A stretch of 64,000 nt of DNA from Rhodococcus opacus. Its GTDB lineage: Bacteria; Actinomycetota; Actinomycetes; Mycobacteriales; Mycobacteriaceae. Below the pieces are notes generated by a model, which saw only the letters and a list, made by a program, of their open reading frames with translations, was not told the origin of the DNA and did no database searches. The stretch lies in NCBI RefSeq assembly GCF_012396235.1, contig NZ_JAAXPA010000020.1:78258-142257 (forward strand), written 5' to 3'. Below are positions 17,458-26,275 of this stretch, piece by piece. Every line of letters starts with the position of its first letter. Position 1 is the stretch's first letter. A program made the translations under genes and the position numbers.

Positions 17458-18689
17458 CCGAACAAACTCAGCGGCTCGGCGCGGGACGGTACATCGACGC
17501 CGCCCGAGCCCCCGACACAACCGTCACTTCGGTGCACGAACTCACCACCGCGGACGGAGCGAAGATCTCCGGGGTCCTGCGCGTGGTCCCCGGAGCCCGC
17601 ACCGTCGTCGCACTGATGCACCCGCGCCAGGACCTGGCCCACCACGTGCTGGTGCCCGAACTACTCGCCCGCGGGTTCGCGGTGTGGACGCAGGGCACCC
17701 GATCGGTCAACAACGACATCTCCCTGGTGCACGAGCAGGCCCTGCTCGATGCTGCGGCCGGGCAAGTGTTCCTGCGGGAGAGGGGTTTCGACCACGTCGT
17801 CACCCTGGGGCATTCCGGAGGAGGAACGCTGTTCGCGTTCTACCACCAGCAGGCCGGACTACCGGCGGGGGAGCGGCTGACCCGCACCCCCGCCGGCCGG
17901 CCCATCGACCTGGCGGGCGCGCAGATGCCGCTGCCCGATGCAGCAGTATTCATGGCGCCGCACCCAGGGCAGGGTGCGCTGTTGCAGCGGTTGATCGACC
18001 CCTCGGTCGTCGACGAGGCCGACCCCCTGTCCGTTGATCCGCGGTTGAACCCGTTCGATCCCGCCAACGGATTCGCCGAACCGCCGCACAGCTCCTCGTA
18101 CTCGCCCGAGTTCATCACCCGCTACCGGGCGGCGCAGCGTGAGCGCATTGCCCGCATCGACGCACTCGCCCGGCGACGCGTCGACGAAGCCGCCGACGCG
18201 CGTCGCCGCTACAAGAGCACTTCCGACCCGGCGGATCACCGCGCCGCGCTCGCACCCCGCGTCCTCACCGTGTACCGCACCGACGCGGATTTGCGGTTCA
18301 CCGACCTGTCCCTGAGCCCGAACGAGCGGCCCTACGGGTCACTGTTCGGCCGAAGGCCGGACCTGACCAACTACGGACTCGTCGGCTTCGGACGCTTCGT
18401 CACCCCGGACGCCTGGCTGTCCACCTGGTCGGGACTGAGCAGCAACGCCGACTTCCTCCGCTGCGCCCCTGCTCTCACCGCGCCGTCCCTGTTCGTCGAA
18501 CTCACTGGCGACCAGGCCTGTTTCCCTGAGGACGCCACATCCATGGTCGATGCCCTCGGATCGGCGGACAAGACCCACGTCCGCGTCGCCGGCACCCACT
18601 TCGGCGGCCCGATCCGCGATGGCGACCCCACCGGCGCCAGCCTGGCCGCCGCCGACATCGGTACCTGGTTGGCGGCCCGGTTCGCCTAG
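17454..18689 (+). CDS. Alpha/beta hydrolase
   Basis: A 411-residue alpha/beta hydrolase. The nucleophile elbow is LGHSGGGTLFAFYHQQ (GxSxG) near residue 123. A long lid region (about 140-280) is rich in Arg/Ala, and the catalytic His is probably in VAGTHFGGPI near the C-terminus. It is coupled to the small gene upstream by ATGA. The length exceeds that of simple esterases. It may cleave a C-C bond, an ester or a thioester in the pathway. A hairpin follows. Confidence 0.75.
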   Translation: MTEQTQRLGAGRYIDAARAPDTTVTSVHELTTADGAKISGVLRVVPGARTVVALMHPRQDLAHHVLVPELLARGFAVWTQGTRSVNNDISLVHEQALLDAAAGQVFLRERGFDHVVTLGHSGGGTLFAFYHQQAGLPAGERLTRTPAGRPIDLAGAQMPLPDAAVFMAPHPGQGALLQRLIDPSVVDEADPLSVDPRLNPFDPANGFAEPPHSSSYSPEFITRYRAAQRERIARIDALARRRVDEAADARRRYKSTSDPADHRAALAPRVLTVYRTDADLRFTDLSLSPNERPYGSLFGRRPDLTNYGLVGFGRFVTPDAWLSTWSGLSSNADFLRCAPALTAPSLFVELTGDQACFPEDATSMVDALGSADKTHVRVAGTHFGGPIRDGDPTGASLAAADIGTWLAARFA

Positions 18690-18707
18690 ACATTCCCCAG
18701 CCCCCCG

Positions 18708-18750
18708 GTGGCCCCGCCTGGCCCACATTCAGCGGCGCAGGCGGGGCCAC
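18708..18750 (+). terminator. Hairpin between hydrolase and transporter genes
   Basis: Arms GTGGCCCCGCCTG (18708-18720) and its complement (18738-18750), 13 bp perfect, 17-nt loop. It lies between the hydrolase stop and the transporter start. It is probably a partial terminator or processing site inside the operon. Confidence 0.55.
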
Positions 18751-18774
18751 TCCCTCTCCGAGCGGAGACAACAA

Positions 18775-20109
18775 ATGTCTGTTCGTATCCCTCCCTCAGC
18801 GCCCGTCGTCGGGCTCTGCCTCATGGCACTGGTCCTCGAGGGCTATGACCTTCTGATGTTCGGAACTGTGGTTCCGTCACTGCTGAGTTACGCCCCCTGG
18901 AATCTGGACGCAACCGACGTGGGAATGCTCGGCTCACTCGTCGGCGTCGGCATGCTGGTCGGCGCTCTGCTCGCCGCAGCCGTCGCCGACCGATGGGGCC
19001 GCCGCCGCACACTCCTTGCCGCCGTCCTTGTGTTCTCCGCCGCGATGGGCGTGTGTGCGATCGCGCCCACCCCCGCGGTCTTCGGAATCGGGCGGGTTGT
19101 CGTGGGTCTCGGTGCCGGCGTCCTCATGCCCACCGCGGCAGCGACGTTGATCGAGTTCGCCGCCCCGGGCGCCCGGGCCAGGTCGGTGGCGCTCGGGTTC
19201 GTCGGCACCAGCATCGGCGGGATACTTGCCGGGGTGCTCTCGCTGTGGCTCGTGCCCGAGTACGGGTTCCGGGCTATGTTCCTGGCCGGTATGGTGCCTG
19301 CACTCATGTTCCTGCCCGTGATGCTCCGGTACCTCCCGGAATCACCGGCCTATCTCGCCTCCCGGGGCCGGCACGACGCTGCCACAGCGATCGCTCACCG
19401 ATATCACCTCGGCCTCCCCGCCGACCTCAACTCCATCTCCGGGCCGGACCCCGCTGCCACACCCGAACGCGGGCTGCGCGCACTCTTCGGCACCGAGCGC
19501 ACCCTCGCGACATTGCTGTTCTGGGCGATGACCCTGGTCTGCCTTCTCGTGTTGTTCGGCGTCGCGACCTGGCTTCCCGCGCTCATGAAATCTGCCGGCT
19601 ACCCGCTGGGAGCGGCCCTGTCCTTCCTGCTCGCCTTGAACGTCGGCGGTGCGGCAGGAGCACTCATCGGTGCCACGCTCGCCGACCGGTACGGCATCAA
19701 ACCCGTCACAGTCGCCTTCTTCCTCAGCGCCGCACTGTCGCTGCTGGCCATAGCGACCGCCCCACCACTTGCGGTGATCTACCTGCTGGTGATGGTGGCC
19801 GGGCTCGGCACCACGGGCACCCAAATCCTGCTCAACACCTACATCGGTACCTATTACCCCGCATCCTGCCGGGCCACCGGACTCGGAATGGCACTGGGAG
19901 TCGGGCGGATCGGTGCCATCATCGGCCCCACGTACGGCGGACTCTTCGTTGCACTCGGCGCCGATACCACCTGGCAGCTGTTCGCCTTCGCGCTGCCAGC
20001 CGTCGTCGGAGCCGTCGCGACCCTCCTGGTACCGCGCCGCGCCACGGGCGATACGACCACCACCCTCACCCCTGCGGCCGGGCCCGCCGACCGGAAGGCT
20101 GTGTCATGA
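18775..20109 (+). CDS. MFS aromatic acid:H+ symporter (AAHS) type
   Basis: A 444-residue, 12-TM transporter. The AAHS signature appears in TM1 as LVLEGYDLLMFGTVVPSLL, motif A as ADRWGRRRTLLAA, and a repeat ADRYGIKPV after TM8. AAHS proteins import benzoate, 4-hydroxybenzoate and related acids, so it suggests an aromatic carboxylate as substrate or inducer of the cluster. GGAG precedes the ATG. The stop overlaps the SDR start. A decayed homologue is present at 25684-26100. Confidence 0.85.
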   Translation: MSVRIPPSAPVVGLCLMALVLEGYDLLMFGTVVPSLLSYAPWNLDATDVGMLGSLVGVGMLVGALLAAAVADRWGRRRTLLAAVLVFSAAMGVCAIAPTPAVFGIGRVVVGLGAGVLMPTAAATLIEFAAPGARARSVALGFVGTSIGGILAGVLSLWLVPEYGFRAMFLAGMVPALMFLPVMLRYLPESPAYLASRGRHDAATAIAHRYHLGLPADLNSISGPDPAATPERGLRALFGTERTLATLLFWAMTLVCLLVLFGVATWLPALMKSAGYPLGAALSFLLALNVGGAAGALIGATLADRYGIKPVTVAFFLSAALSLLAIATAPPLAVIYLLVMVAGLGTTGTQILLNTYIGTYYPASCRATGLGMALGVGRIGAIIGPTYGGLFVALGADTTWQLFAFALPAVVGAVATLLVPRRATGDTTTTLTPAAGPADRKAVS

Positions 20110-21032
20110 CCATCGATTTCGCCGGACAGGTCGCCATCGTCACCGGGGCCGGCGGTGGACTCGGCCGCGCCCACGCCCTCGCCCTCGCGGCCCGCGGTGC
20201 CCATGTCGTCGTCAACGACATCGGCGGATCCCCCGAGGTCAGCTCCGCCGATGACACTCCGGACACCCCCGCGGGCCGTGTCGTCGCCGAGATCACCGCC
20301 CGCGGCGGCTCGGCGATCGCCGACCACGCCGACGTCACCGACTACACGCAGGTCACTGCGATGATCGACCGCGCTCTCTCCGCCTGGGGACGAATCGACA
20401 TCCTGATCAACAATGCCGGGATCCTGCGCGATGCCAGTTTCCGCAACGCTGGTCTCGACGACTTCCGCACGGTCCTGGACGTCCATGTGATGGGCGCCGT
20501 GAACTGCAGCAAGGCCGTGTGGCAACACATGATCACTCAGAACTACGGCCGAATCCTGATGACTACCTCCGCCTCCGGAATCTACGGCAATTTCGGGCAG
20601 GCCAACTACGCTGCAGCAAAATCCGCGCTCGTCGGGCTGATGAACGTGCTCGGCATCGAGGGCCGATCCAAGGGCATCCACGTCAATGCTCTGGCACCGC
20701 TCGCGACGACCCACATGACCGAATCGATCTTCGACGCCACGGCCGCCGAAATCTTGACCCCGGAGTCGATCACACCCGGCGCACTGTTCCTGGTGTCCAC
20801 GGACGCGCCGACCAAGACGATCCTCGGCGCAGGCGGTGGAACATTCGCGGTCAGCCGCATGCTCGAATCCCAAGGCGTCTTCCTCCCCGCCGATGCCAGA
20901 ACCCCCGACGATGTTGCCCGCCACTGGCCGCAGATCAGCGACTCGAGCGTGCAGTCGGGCACCGACAGCACCACCGCCCAGATTCAGCATTTCGTCGACT
21001 CCGCCACCCGAGCCGGCACAGTTGCCCGTTGA
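20106..21032 (+). CDS. SDR-family dehydrogenase (HSD17B4-like acyl-CoA type)
   Basis: A 308-residue short-chain dehydrogenase. TGAGGGLGRAHA is the cofactor motif, NNAGIL follows, and the catalytic set is S in TTSASGIYGNFGQANYAAAK with Y-x3-K. Length and C-terminal extension fit the 3-hydroxyacyl-CoA dehydrogenase domain of multifunctional enzyme type 2. It would oxidise a beta-hydroxyacyl-CoA before the thiolase encoded next. Coupled to the transporter by ATGA, 72 bp before the thiolase. Confidence 0.85.
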   Translation: MTIDFAGQVAIVTGAGGGLGRAHALALAARGAHVVVNDIGGSPEVSSADDTPDTPAGRVVAEITARGGSAIADHADVTDYTQVTAMIDRALSAWGRIDILINNAGILRDASFRNAGLDDFRTVLDVHVMGAVNCSKAVWQHMITQNYGRILMTTSASGIYGNFGQANYAAAKSALVGLMNVLGIEGRSKGIHVNALAPLATTHMTESIFDATAAEILTPESITPGALFLVSTDAPTKTILGAGGGTFAVSRMLESQGVFLPADARTPDDVARHWPQISDSSVQSGTDSTTAQIQHFVDSATRAGTVAR

Positions 21033-21104
21033 CCCTGCGAGCCCGGCGTCACCAACTGTCACACCAACCATCACCGTGTGACTTCGTCCAGAAATGAGCA
21101 CCAC

Positions 21105-22286
21105 ATGAGGGAAGCCGTCCTCGTCTCGACCGCACGCACGCCGATCGGCAAGGCGTATCGAGGCTCCTACAACAACACCCAGCCCCAGCAGCTCGCCGCA
21201 CACGCGATCGCCCACGCCGCGCAAAGAGCCGGAATCAACGGCGAGGAGATCGAGGACGTCGTCCTCGGTTGCGCCATGCAGGAGGGCTCGTCCGGAACCA
21301 ACATCGCCCGCCAGGCCGCGTTGCGCGCCGGACTCCCCACTTCTGTGCCGGGCATGACCATCGATCGGCAATGCTCCTCCGGGCTGATGGCCATCGCCAC
21401 TGCCGCCAAGCAGATCGTCGGCGACGGCATGCAGATCGCGATCGGCGGCGGCGTCGAGTCGATCTCCCTGGTCCAGAACGAACACCAGAACCGATACCGC
21501 GCCACCGACCCCTGGCTGGTCGAGAACCTCCCGAGCACCTATCTGCCGATGCTGCACACGGCCGAAATCGTGGCCGAACGGTACAAGGTCAGCAGAGACC
21601 GTCAGGACGAGTTCGCGCTGCTGTCCCAGCAGCGAACCGCCGCAGCGCAGGCCGCGGGCCGCTTCGACGCCGAAATCGTTCCCCTCGACAGCCTCGAGAC
21701 CACCGAGGATGGGAACGTACCCGTCCAGCTGGGCAGGGACGAAGGGAACCGTCCCTCCACCACTGCGGCCGGGCTCGCCGCACTGCGCCCGGTCCTTCTC
21801 GACGGCGAGGTGACGAACAGGTCGAGCGTGACGGCCGGCAACGCCTCCCAGCTCTCGGATGGTGCCTCGGCATCGGTTCTGATGGAGGCGAAGGAGGCCG
21901 AACGCCGCGGTCTCGAACCGCTCGGCGTGTACCGCGGCATGACCGTGGCCGGCTGCGGACCGGACGAGATGGGAATCGGACCGATCTTCGCGATCCCGAA
22001 ACTACTCGAGCAGCACAACCTCGCTGTCGACGACATCGGTCTGTGGGAACTCAACGAAGCATTCGCCTCCCAAGCCGTCTACTGCCGCGATCATCTCGGC
22101 ATCGACCCCGACCGATTCAATGTCAACGGCGGCGCAATCTCGATCGGTCATCCGTACGGGATGACCGGCGCCCGCCTGGTCGGCCACGCCCTCATCGAAG
22201 GTAAACGCCGAGGCGCTCGGTATGTCGTGATCTCGATGTGCGTCGGGGGCGGGATGGGCGCAGCCGGACTCTTCGAAGTCAACTGA
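21105..22286 (+). CDS. Thiolase (acetyl-CoA C-acyltransferase)
   Basis: A 393-residue thiolase with all three catalytic elements: Cys90 in [12 protein letters not shown], the His of [12 protein letters not shown] near residue 349, and Cys379 in [14 protein letters not shown]. It cleaves a 3-ketoacyl-CoA with CoA to give acetyl-CoA and a shortened acyl-CoA. The ATG at 21105 is preferred over an upstream GTG because it starts the family N-terminus ([16 protein letters not shown]). Last gene of the plus arm, followed by a 19-bp hairpin. A remnant of a second thiolase C-terminus lies at 24945-25013. Confidence 0.9.
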   Translation: MREAVLVSTARTPIGKAYRGSYNNTQPQQLAAHAIAHAAQRAGINGEEIEDVVLGCAMQEGSSGTNIARQAALRAGLPTSVPGMTIDRQCSSGLMAIATAAKQIVGDGMQIAIGGGVESISLVQNEHQNRYRATDPWLVENLPSTYLPMLHTAEIVAERYKVSRDRQDEFALLSQQRTAAAQAAGRFDAEIVPLDSLETTEDGNVPVQLGRDEGNRPSTTAAGLAALRPVLLDGEVTNRSSVTAGNASQLSDGASASVLMEAKEAERRGLEPLGVYRGMTVAGCGPDEMGIGPIFAIPKLLEQHNLAVDDIGLWELNEAFASQAVYCRDHLGIDPDRFNVNGGAISIGHPYGMTGARLVGHALIEGKRRGARYVVISMCVGGGMGAAGLFEVN

Positions 22287-22369
22287 AACCCGCCATCCGG
22301 CAGGGCTTTTGCCCTACGTGCGGGAAATGAGGCCGACGCCGAGTTCGAATGTCACGCCCGGCGGATCTT

Positions 22370-22413
22370 GCTCCTGCACCGTCACCCCGAAGCCGGGGTG
22401 ACGGTGCAGGAGC
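22370..22413. terminator. Bidirectional terminator between convergent genes
   Basis: A perfect 19-bp stem (22370-22388 with 22395-22413) with a 6-nt loop, between the thiolase (plus) and the SDR (minus), whose stops face each other. There are no T-runs. The symmetry allows it to act in both directions. Confidence 0.8.
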
Positions 22414-22433
22414 CTTCTGGCAGCTAGGGCCTG

Positions 22434-23180
22434 TCAGGTCCACGGGAGGTCGACATAGTGGACGTCGGGCCCGGGGGTGGTCAGCGTGATTTCGGGAACT
22501 GCGCACCGCGGCGAGGTGCGCAGAAGAAATCGCACCGCTTCGGCCACGTCCGAGGGCGGCAGCATGGCACTGGGGTCCTTTTCCATCCACGAGGATCCGG
22601 GTGTCTCGACCAGTCCCGGGCAGATGGCGGTGACCTGGATGCCGAGACGGCTGAGTTCGCCGTGCGCCGACTGGCTCAGGGCGATCATCGCCGCTTTGGT
22701 CATCGAATAGGCGGCCACTCCTGCCCGCGGCAGCTTGCCGAAGATCGAGCTCACGTTGACGATCAACGCCTTACCGTGTTCGGCTCCCGCCACTTGCAGT
22801 GTCGGAATGCAGCTCTGCATCAGCAGGTAAGCGGACCGAAGGTTCAGATTCAAATGGAGGTCAAGCTTCGGCGTCGCCAAGTCGGCAATATTTCCGCTCA
22901 GGCCCAGGCCGGCATTGTTGATTAGGACATCGGTGCGGCCGTACTGCTGGACGTGCGAGGCCACGGCGGCCTCACAGTCGGCGCTATGGGCCAGATTTCC
23001 GGACACCGGCAGGACCTCGACGCCACGCCCGCGCAGGTGGGTCGCAGCCTCGGTGAGCTTGCTCTGGTCTCGCGCGACGATTGTCAGGTTGTAGCCCTCG
23101 TCTGCGAGCGCTTCGGCGATCGCCAGCCCGATTCCTGCGGATCCGCCAGTGACGATTGCGGCTCGTTGATTCCCGTTCAT
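22434..23180 (-). CDS. SDR-family oxidoreductase
   Basis: A 248-residue classical SDR: TGGSAGIGLAIA cofactor loop, NNAGLGLSG, and the catalytic S in VNVSSIFGKLPRAGVAAYS with Y-S-M-T-K. The start at 23180 is the first ATG that gives the standard N-terminus; sequence upstream in frame is Pro/Arg-rich. Divergent from the amidohydrolase at 23453. Oxidises or reduces an alcohol/ketone with NAD(P); the substrate is unknown. Confidence 0.85.
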   Translation of the reverse strand: MNGNQRAAIVTGGSAGIGLAIAEALADEGYNLTIVARDQSKLTEAATHLRGRGVEVLPVSGNLAHSADCEAAVASHVQQYGRTDVLINNAGLGLSGNIADLATPKLDLHLNLNLRSAYLLMQSCIPTLQVAGAEHGKALIVNVSSIFGKLPRAGVAAYSMTKAAMIALSQSAHGELSRLGIQVTAICPGLVETPGSSWMEKDPSAMLPPSDVAEAVRFLLRTSPRCAVPEITLTTPGPDVHYVDLPWT

Positions 23181-23378
23181 CGCATCCTGCTTTCTGCTCG
23201 TGTTCGTTGTGGCATGTGGTTGTTCGGGTGGCGTTCTGGTATCGCCCAGATGCCGAAATGCGACCTCGCGATAGTTGTGCGCGGCCGGTGCGGCTCCGCC
23301 GGCGAGATTGCACTGGCTGTGTGGGCACCGCGCGTCCGGGCGATGGATCCGAAAGGACGCGATTCCCGGGTGTGGCCC

Positions 23379-23430
23379 TTGACACAATCGTTTACGTCCT
23401 TGTTCAATATCTTACATCAATGTAGATGTA
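23379..23430 (+). promoter_or_regulatory. Promoter and operator upstream of the amidohydrolase
   Basis: TTGACA (23379-23384) is followed 18 bp later by TTCAAT (23403-23408). An 18-bp site TACATC-AATGTA-GATGTA (23413-23430) with perfect 6-bp arms sits where a repressor would block the polymerase. No regulator gene is adjacent. Confidence 0.5.
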
Positions 23431-23452
23431 CCGACCAAGGATGGCAGGGGCG

Positions 23453-24700
23453 ATGACTCGCACAGAATTCGTAATCAGGGATGTAAGGGTCTTTGACGGA
23501 GAGAAGGTTGTCGAGCGCTCGACGGTCCACGTCAGGAGCGGGTTGATCGAGGCGGTCACTGCAGAGTTCGACTCGACTGACGAGATCGAGGTCGTCGACG
23601 GGCGGGGCAAGACTCTGCTTCCCGGACTGATCGACAGTCACACTCATGCGCAGCCGCCATCATTGAAAGACGCCCTATTGTTCGGCGTGACAACGGAACT
23701 CGACATGTTCTCCTGCCCGGAATGGATGGACGGGCAGCGGCGTGACGCCGCGGAACGCAACGACCTCGCCGATGTGCGGTCCGCATCCATCGGCGCCACC
23801 GTGTTGGGTGGGCATCCGTCAATGATGATCGGAACTTACTTCGCTGAGCAGTATCCGGTGGTGAAATCCCTCGATGATGCCTCCGCGTTTGTCGCCGCAC
23901 GTGTGGCGGAGGGCGCGGACTACATCAAACTTCTCATCGATGACGGTACTGCGCTCGGGCACGATGTCCCCACCCTCGGTGAGGACGTGGCGCGGGCCAT
24001 CGCAAACGCGGCACATGACCACGGGAAGATGGCGGTTGCGCACGTCACTTCACTGGCCGGTGCGGAGCAGGCTCTTCGCGCCGGTGTCGATGGACTCGTG
24101 CACATGTTCTTCGATCGCCCGCCCACAGACGAGATCATTGCGAAGGCGCTCGATGCTGGAGTCTTCATCACGCCGACACTCAGCACGGTTGGTTCCCTCG
24201 CGAGTGACATCGATGGGACTCACCTCGCCAACGACGACAGAGCCCGTCCACTCATCCCGGCTTCGTGGCGGGAGAATCTGTGCCAATGCTGGCAGCTGGG
24301 CTCCCCGGGATCCATAGGCCATGCGATTGAAGCAACACGACGGATGCACGAAGCCGGAGTGGACATCTTGGCCGGCACTGATGCGGCAGGCATTGGTGTG
24401 GTCGGCACGGCGCACGGAGTGAGCATGCACGGCGAGCTCGAGCTTCTCGTCCGAGCAGGTCTGTCGCCAGTGCAGGCGCTGCGCGCGGCGACGTCCATGC
24501 CCGCCCGACGGTTCGGTCTCAGTGACCGAGGCCGAATCGCACCGGGTCTTCAGGCTGACCTACTTCTGGTCGAGGGTGATCCCACGGAGGAGATCACAGC
24601 TACTCTCTCGATCGCGGGTATTTGGCGGCGCGGAGACAAACTCTCCCGCGTCCCGCGAGACTCGGATAGGTCCTCGAAGATCGGCCAGCCGGCGGTCTGA
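23453..24700 (+). CDS. Amidohydrolase-superfamily metal-dependent hydrolase
   Basis: A 415-residue amidohydrolase of the imidazolonepropionase/prolidase-like group. The metal motif is LPGLIDSHTHAQPP (HxH), further ligands are the His in VAHVTSLAGAEQAL and VHMFFD, and the late Asp is in LAGTDAAGIG. Residues ~1-60 and ~360-400 form the composite beta-sandwich typical of the family. The ATG at 23453 has AGGGG upstream. The substrate, a cyclic amide or ester, is unknown. Upstream divergent SDR may share regulation. Confidence 0.85.
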   Translation: MTRTEFVIRDVRVFDGEKVVERSTVHVRSGLIEAVTAEFDSTDEIEVVDGRGKTLLPGLIDSHTHAQPPSLKDALLFGVTTELDMFSCPEWMDGQRRDAAERNDLADVRSASIGATVLGGHPSMMIGTYFAEQYPVVKSLDDASAFVAARVAEGADYIKLLIDDGTALGHDVPTLGEDVARAIANAAHDHGKMAVAHVTSLAGAEQALRAGVDGLVHMFFDRPPTDEIIAKALDAGVFITPTLSTVGSLASDIDGTHLANDDRARPLIPASWRENLCQCWQLGSPGSIGHAIEATRRMHEAGVDILAGTDAAGIGVVGTAHGVSMHGELELLVRAGLSPVQALRAATSMPARRFGLSDRGRIAPGLQADLLLVEGDPTEEITATLSIAGIWRRGDKLSRVPRDSDRSSKIGQPAV

Positions 24701-24944
24701 TCGCCTACGAATCGGTGTGCACGAGTGGGCGCCGCTCATTGCTATGGTAGGTAAACTCTCTCTGCGGGAGAGGGCTTCTCGAACTTCCCCACTCGCGTTC
24801 GCTCCTCGCGTTCTATCACCGGCAGCGCGCACGCGCGACGGGGGAGTGAGACACCATACGCTCGCCGCCGTGGATAAATGAGGACGGTCGTAGTCGAAAA
24901 GCTCGCCGGATACTCGCGCCGATACGGAGAGTCCGGTGCGCCGT

Positions 24945-25013
24945 CTCTCGATGTGCGTCGGCGGAGGGATGGGCGCAACCGGGCTCTTCGAGGTCGCTGT
25001 GTGTATGGCGTAG
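24945..25013 (+). pseudogene. Thiolase C-terminal remnant
   Basis: The frame reads [17 protein letters not shown] and stops at TAG (25011-25013). It matches the last residues of the intact thiolase at 21105 ([16 protein letters not shown]) at nearly every position, including the catalytic Cys. Nothing upstream in this frame resembles a thiolase, so only the 3' tip survives. Confidence 0.75.
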
Positions 25014-25250
25014 CGATTCGCGCCCGAGGCCGAGTGCCGTGGCTATCGCCAACAGGAAGGCCGGATGCGCCAGCTTCACAGGCCTCTTGGCCTGTCGGCA
25101 ACCGCTGCAAACTATCCGCGGAATCGATGGCGAGGCTGCGCGCAAACGGGTAGACCTCCTCGGCCGGGCACGCCGAAATCCCTTAGAAGATAAGGTCACC
25201 GCAATCACAGCGCTATGCACAACCATTAACATCACTCCAAGGGGACTCTT

Positions 25251-25278
25251 GCCTGCTGCCTGCTGCCTGCTGCCTGCT
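25251..25278. repeat. Tandem repeat, four copies of GCCTGCT
   Basis: Four perfect head-to-tail copies of the 7-mer GCCTGCT, inside the decayed region. Slippage during replication is the probable origin; no function is evident. Confidence 0.8.
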
Positions 25279-25440
25279 GGCAGGGCCGCCGAGCCGGCGT
25301 TTGCCTTGTCGCCGCCGCAGAGCCACCCGGGACGATACGGGCACGGTATTACCAGGTGGCTCAGCGGTTGGCGATTGCCCTGTGCAGGTCTGGCCATCGC
25401 TCCGTGTACCGCGTCGCGCCCGACATGATCCGCTGGGCAC

Positions 25441-25525
25441 CAGCCGCAGTGCGGTGTCAGGCCCTGGCGCAGTGAGACGTTCAAGTTCTCTACCGATCCG
25501 GAGCTGGTCGCGAAGGTCACGGGGC
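25441..25525 (+). pseudogene. IS630-type transposase fragment
   Basis: The frame contains VRPWRSETFKFSTDPELVAK, which matches the linker between the HTH and the catalytic domain in IS630-family transposases (typically PHR.ETFK.STDPEL..KV). The HTH domain before it and the DDE domain after it are not recoverable. No terminal inverted repeats were found. The piece shows that an IS once inserted here. Confidence 0.6.
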
Positions 25526-25683
25526 TGTGCACATCGCGTCACCGTCGTCAGGTGTGCGCCCACAGGAGGAGGTCCTCGGCCCGCCGGCAACCCACGTACG
25601 CGACGAGGCGAACGGGTCCGGTTCGCGGCGTTCACACACTCCAGGAGTGCGTTCGTCGTTCAGATAAACGTCTCTGATGAGAT

Positions 25684-26100
25684 CGGCCGGGTACCCCTCT
25701 GGGCCCGTCCCTGTCCTTCCTCCTGACCCGGAACCTCGGAGGCGCCGTCGGTGCCCTCGGCGGTGCCGTACTCGCTGATCGATACGGGATCAAACTGGCA
25801 GTCGTCTACTTGTTGGTGTTGCTCGCCGGAGTCGGCACGACCGGCACCCAGATCCTTCTCAGTACGTTCATCGGCGGTCACTACCCTGCGTGGAGCCGTG
25901 CCACAGGACTAGGTGTGGGCCGGATCGGGGCGATCGTCGGCCCCACCTACGGTGGCGTTCCCGTCGCGATCGGGACCGGAACCAACTGGAAACTGGCGGC
26001 TTTCGCGGCGCCGGCCGCCGTCGGTGCCATCCTGACCGTGCTCGTTCCGCAACGCACACCGATCCACCGATCCGCTCAGACCCGGCGTCCTTCCGCGGCC
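25684..26100 (+). pseudogene. Remnant of a second AAHS-type MFS transporter
   Basis: The frame reads PLGPSLSFLLTRNLGGAVGA, then LADRYGIK, AGVGTTGTQILLSTFIGGHY and VGRIGAIVGPTYGG, matching the C-terminal third of the intact transporter at 18775 over ~130 residues. The first eight TM segments are missing. Internal deletions remove about 16 residues after ADRYGIK and three residues before VGRIG. No start codon with a ribosome binding site precedes it. Confidence 0.8.
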
Positions 26101-26186
26101 GCGGATGTCGATCGGAAAGCTGGTTCAGACTATCGGACCGGTCAGGAGTGGCGCAGATCACAGTTGGATATAGGATGTTCTGCGAC

Positions 26187-26264
26187 ATGACGAAGCTGCT
26201 CATCGCGATGACCGGGGCGCGAACGATGGGCACCTCCGGCAACCTGTTCCGCGCGAAACAGTAA
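26187..26264 (+). pseudogene. Possible N-terminal stub of a DJ-1/PfpI-like protein
   Basis: A 25-codon frame MTKLLIAMTGARTMGTSGNL closing at TAA just before the MOSC-fusion gene. The first dozen residues resemble the start of class-I glutamine-amidotransferase-like (DJ-1/PfpI) proteins. It may equally be a chance ORF or a leader peptide. No clear ribosome binding site. Confidence 0.25.
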
Positions 26265-26275
26265 GGGGTCGCACA

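Larger units (their letters stand above)
24701..25683. other. Decayed region with gene remnants
   Basis: Nearly 1 kb without an intact gene. It contains a thiolase C-terminal remnant (24945-25013), a GCCTGCT tandem repeat (25251-25278) and an IS630-type transposase fragment (about 25441-25525). The remaining stretches show no ribosome binding site followed by a typical actinobacterial reading frame. I take it as a scar left by insertion and deletion. Confidence 0.6.

Noticed and set aside
19854..21557. Minus-strand frame of 567 codons across the SDR and thiolase genes
   Set aside because: It spans two strongly supported plus-strand genes and lacks protein-like composition.
25251..25278. CRISPR-like repeat
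   Set aside because: The GCCTGCT copies are contiguous 7-mers without spacers; a simple tandem repeat.
24701..25683. A complete insertion sequence around the IS630 fragment
   Set aside because: No terminal inverted repeats or target duplications and only ~30 residues of transposase likeness are visible.
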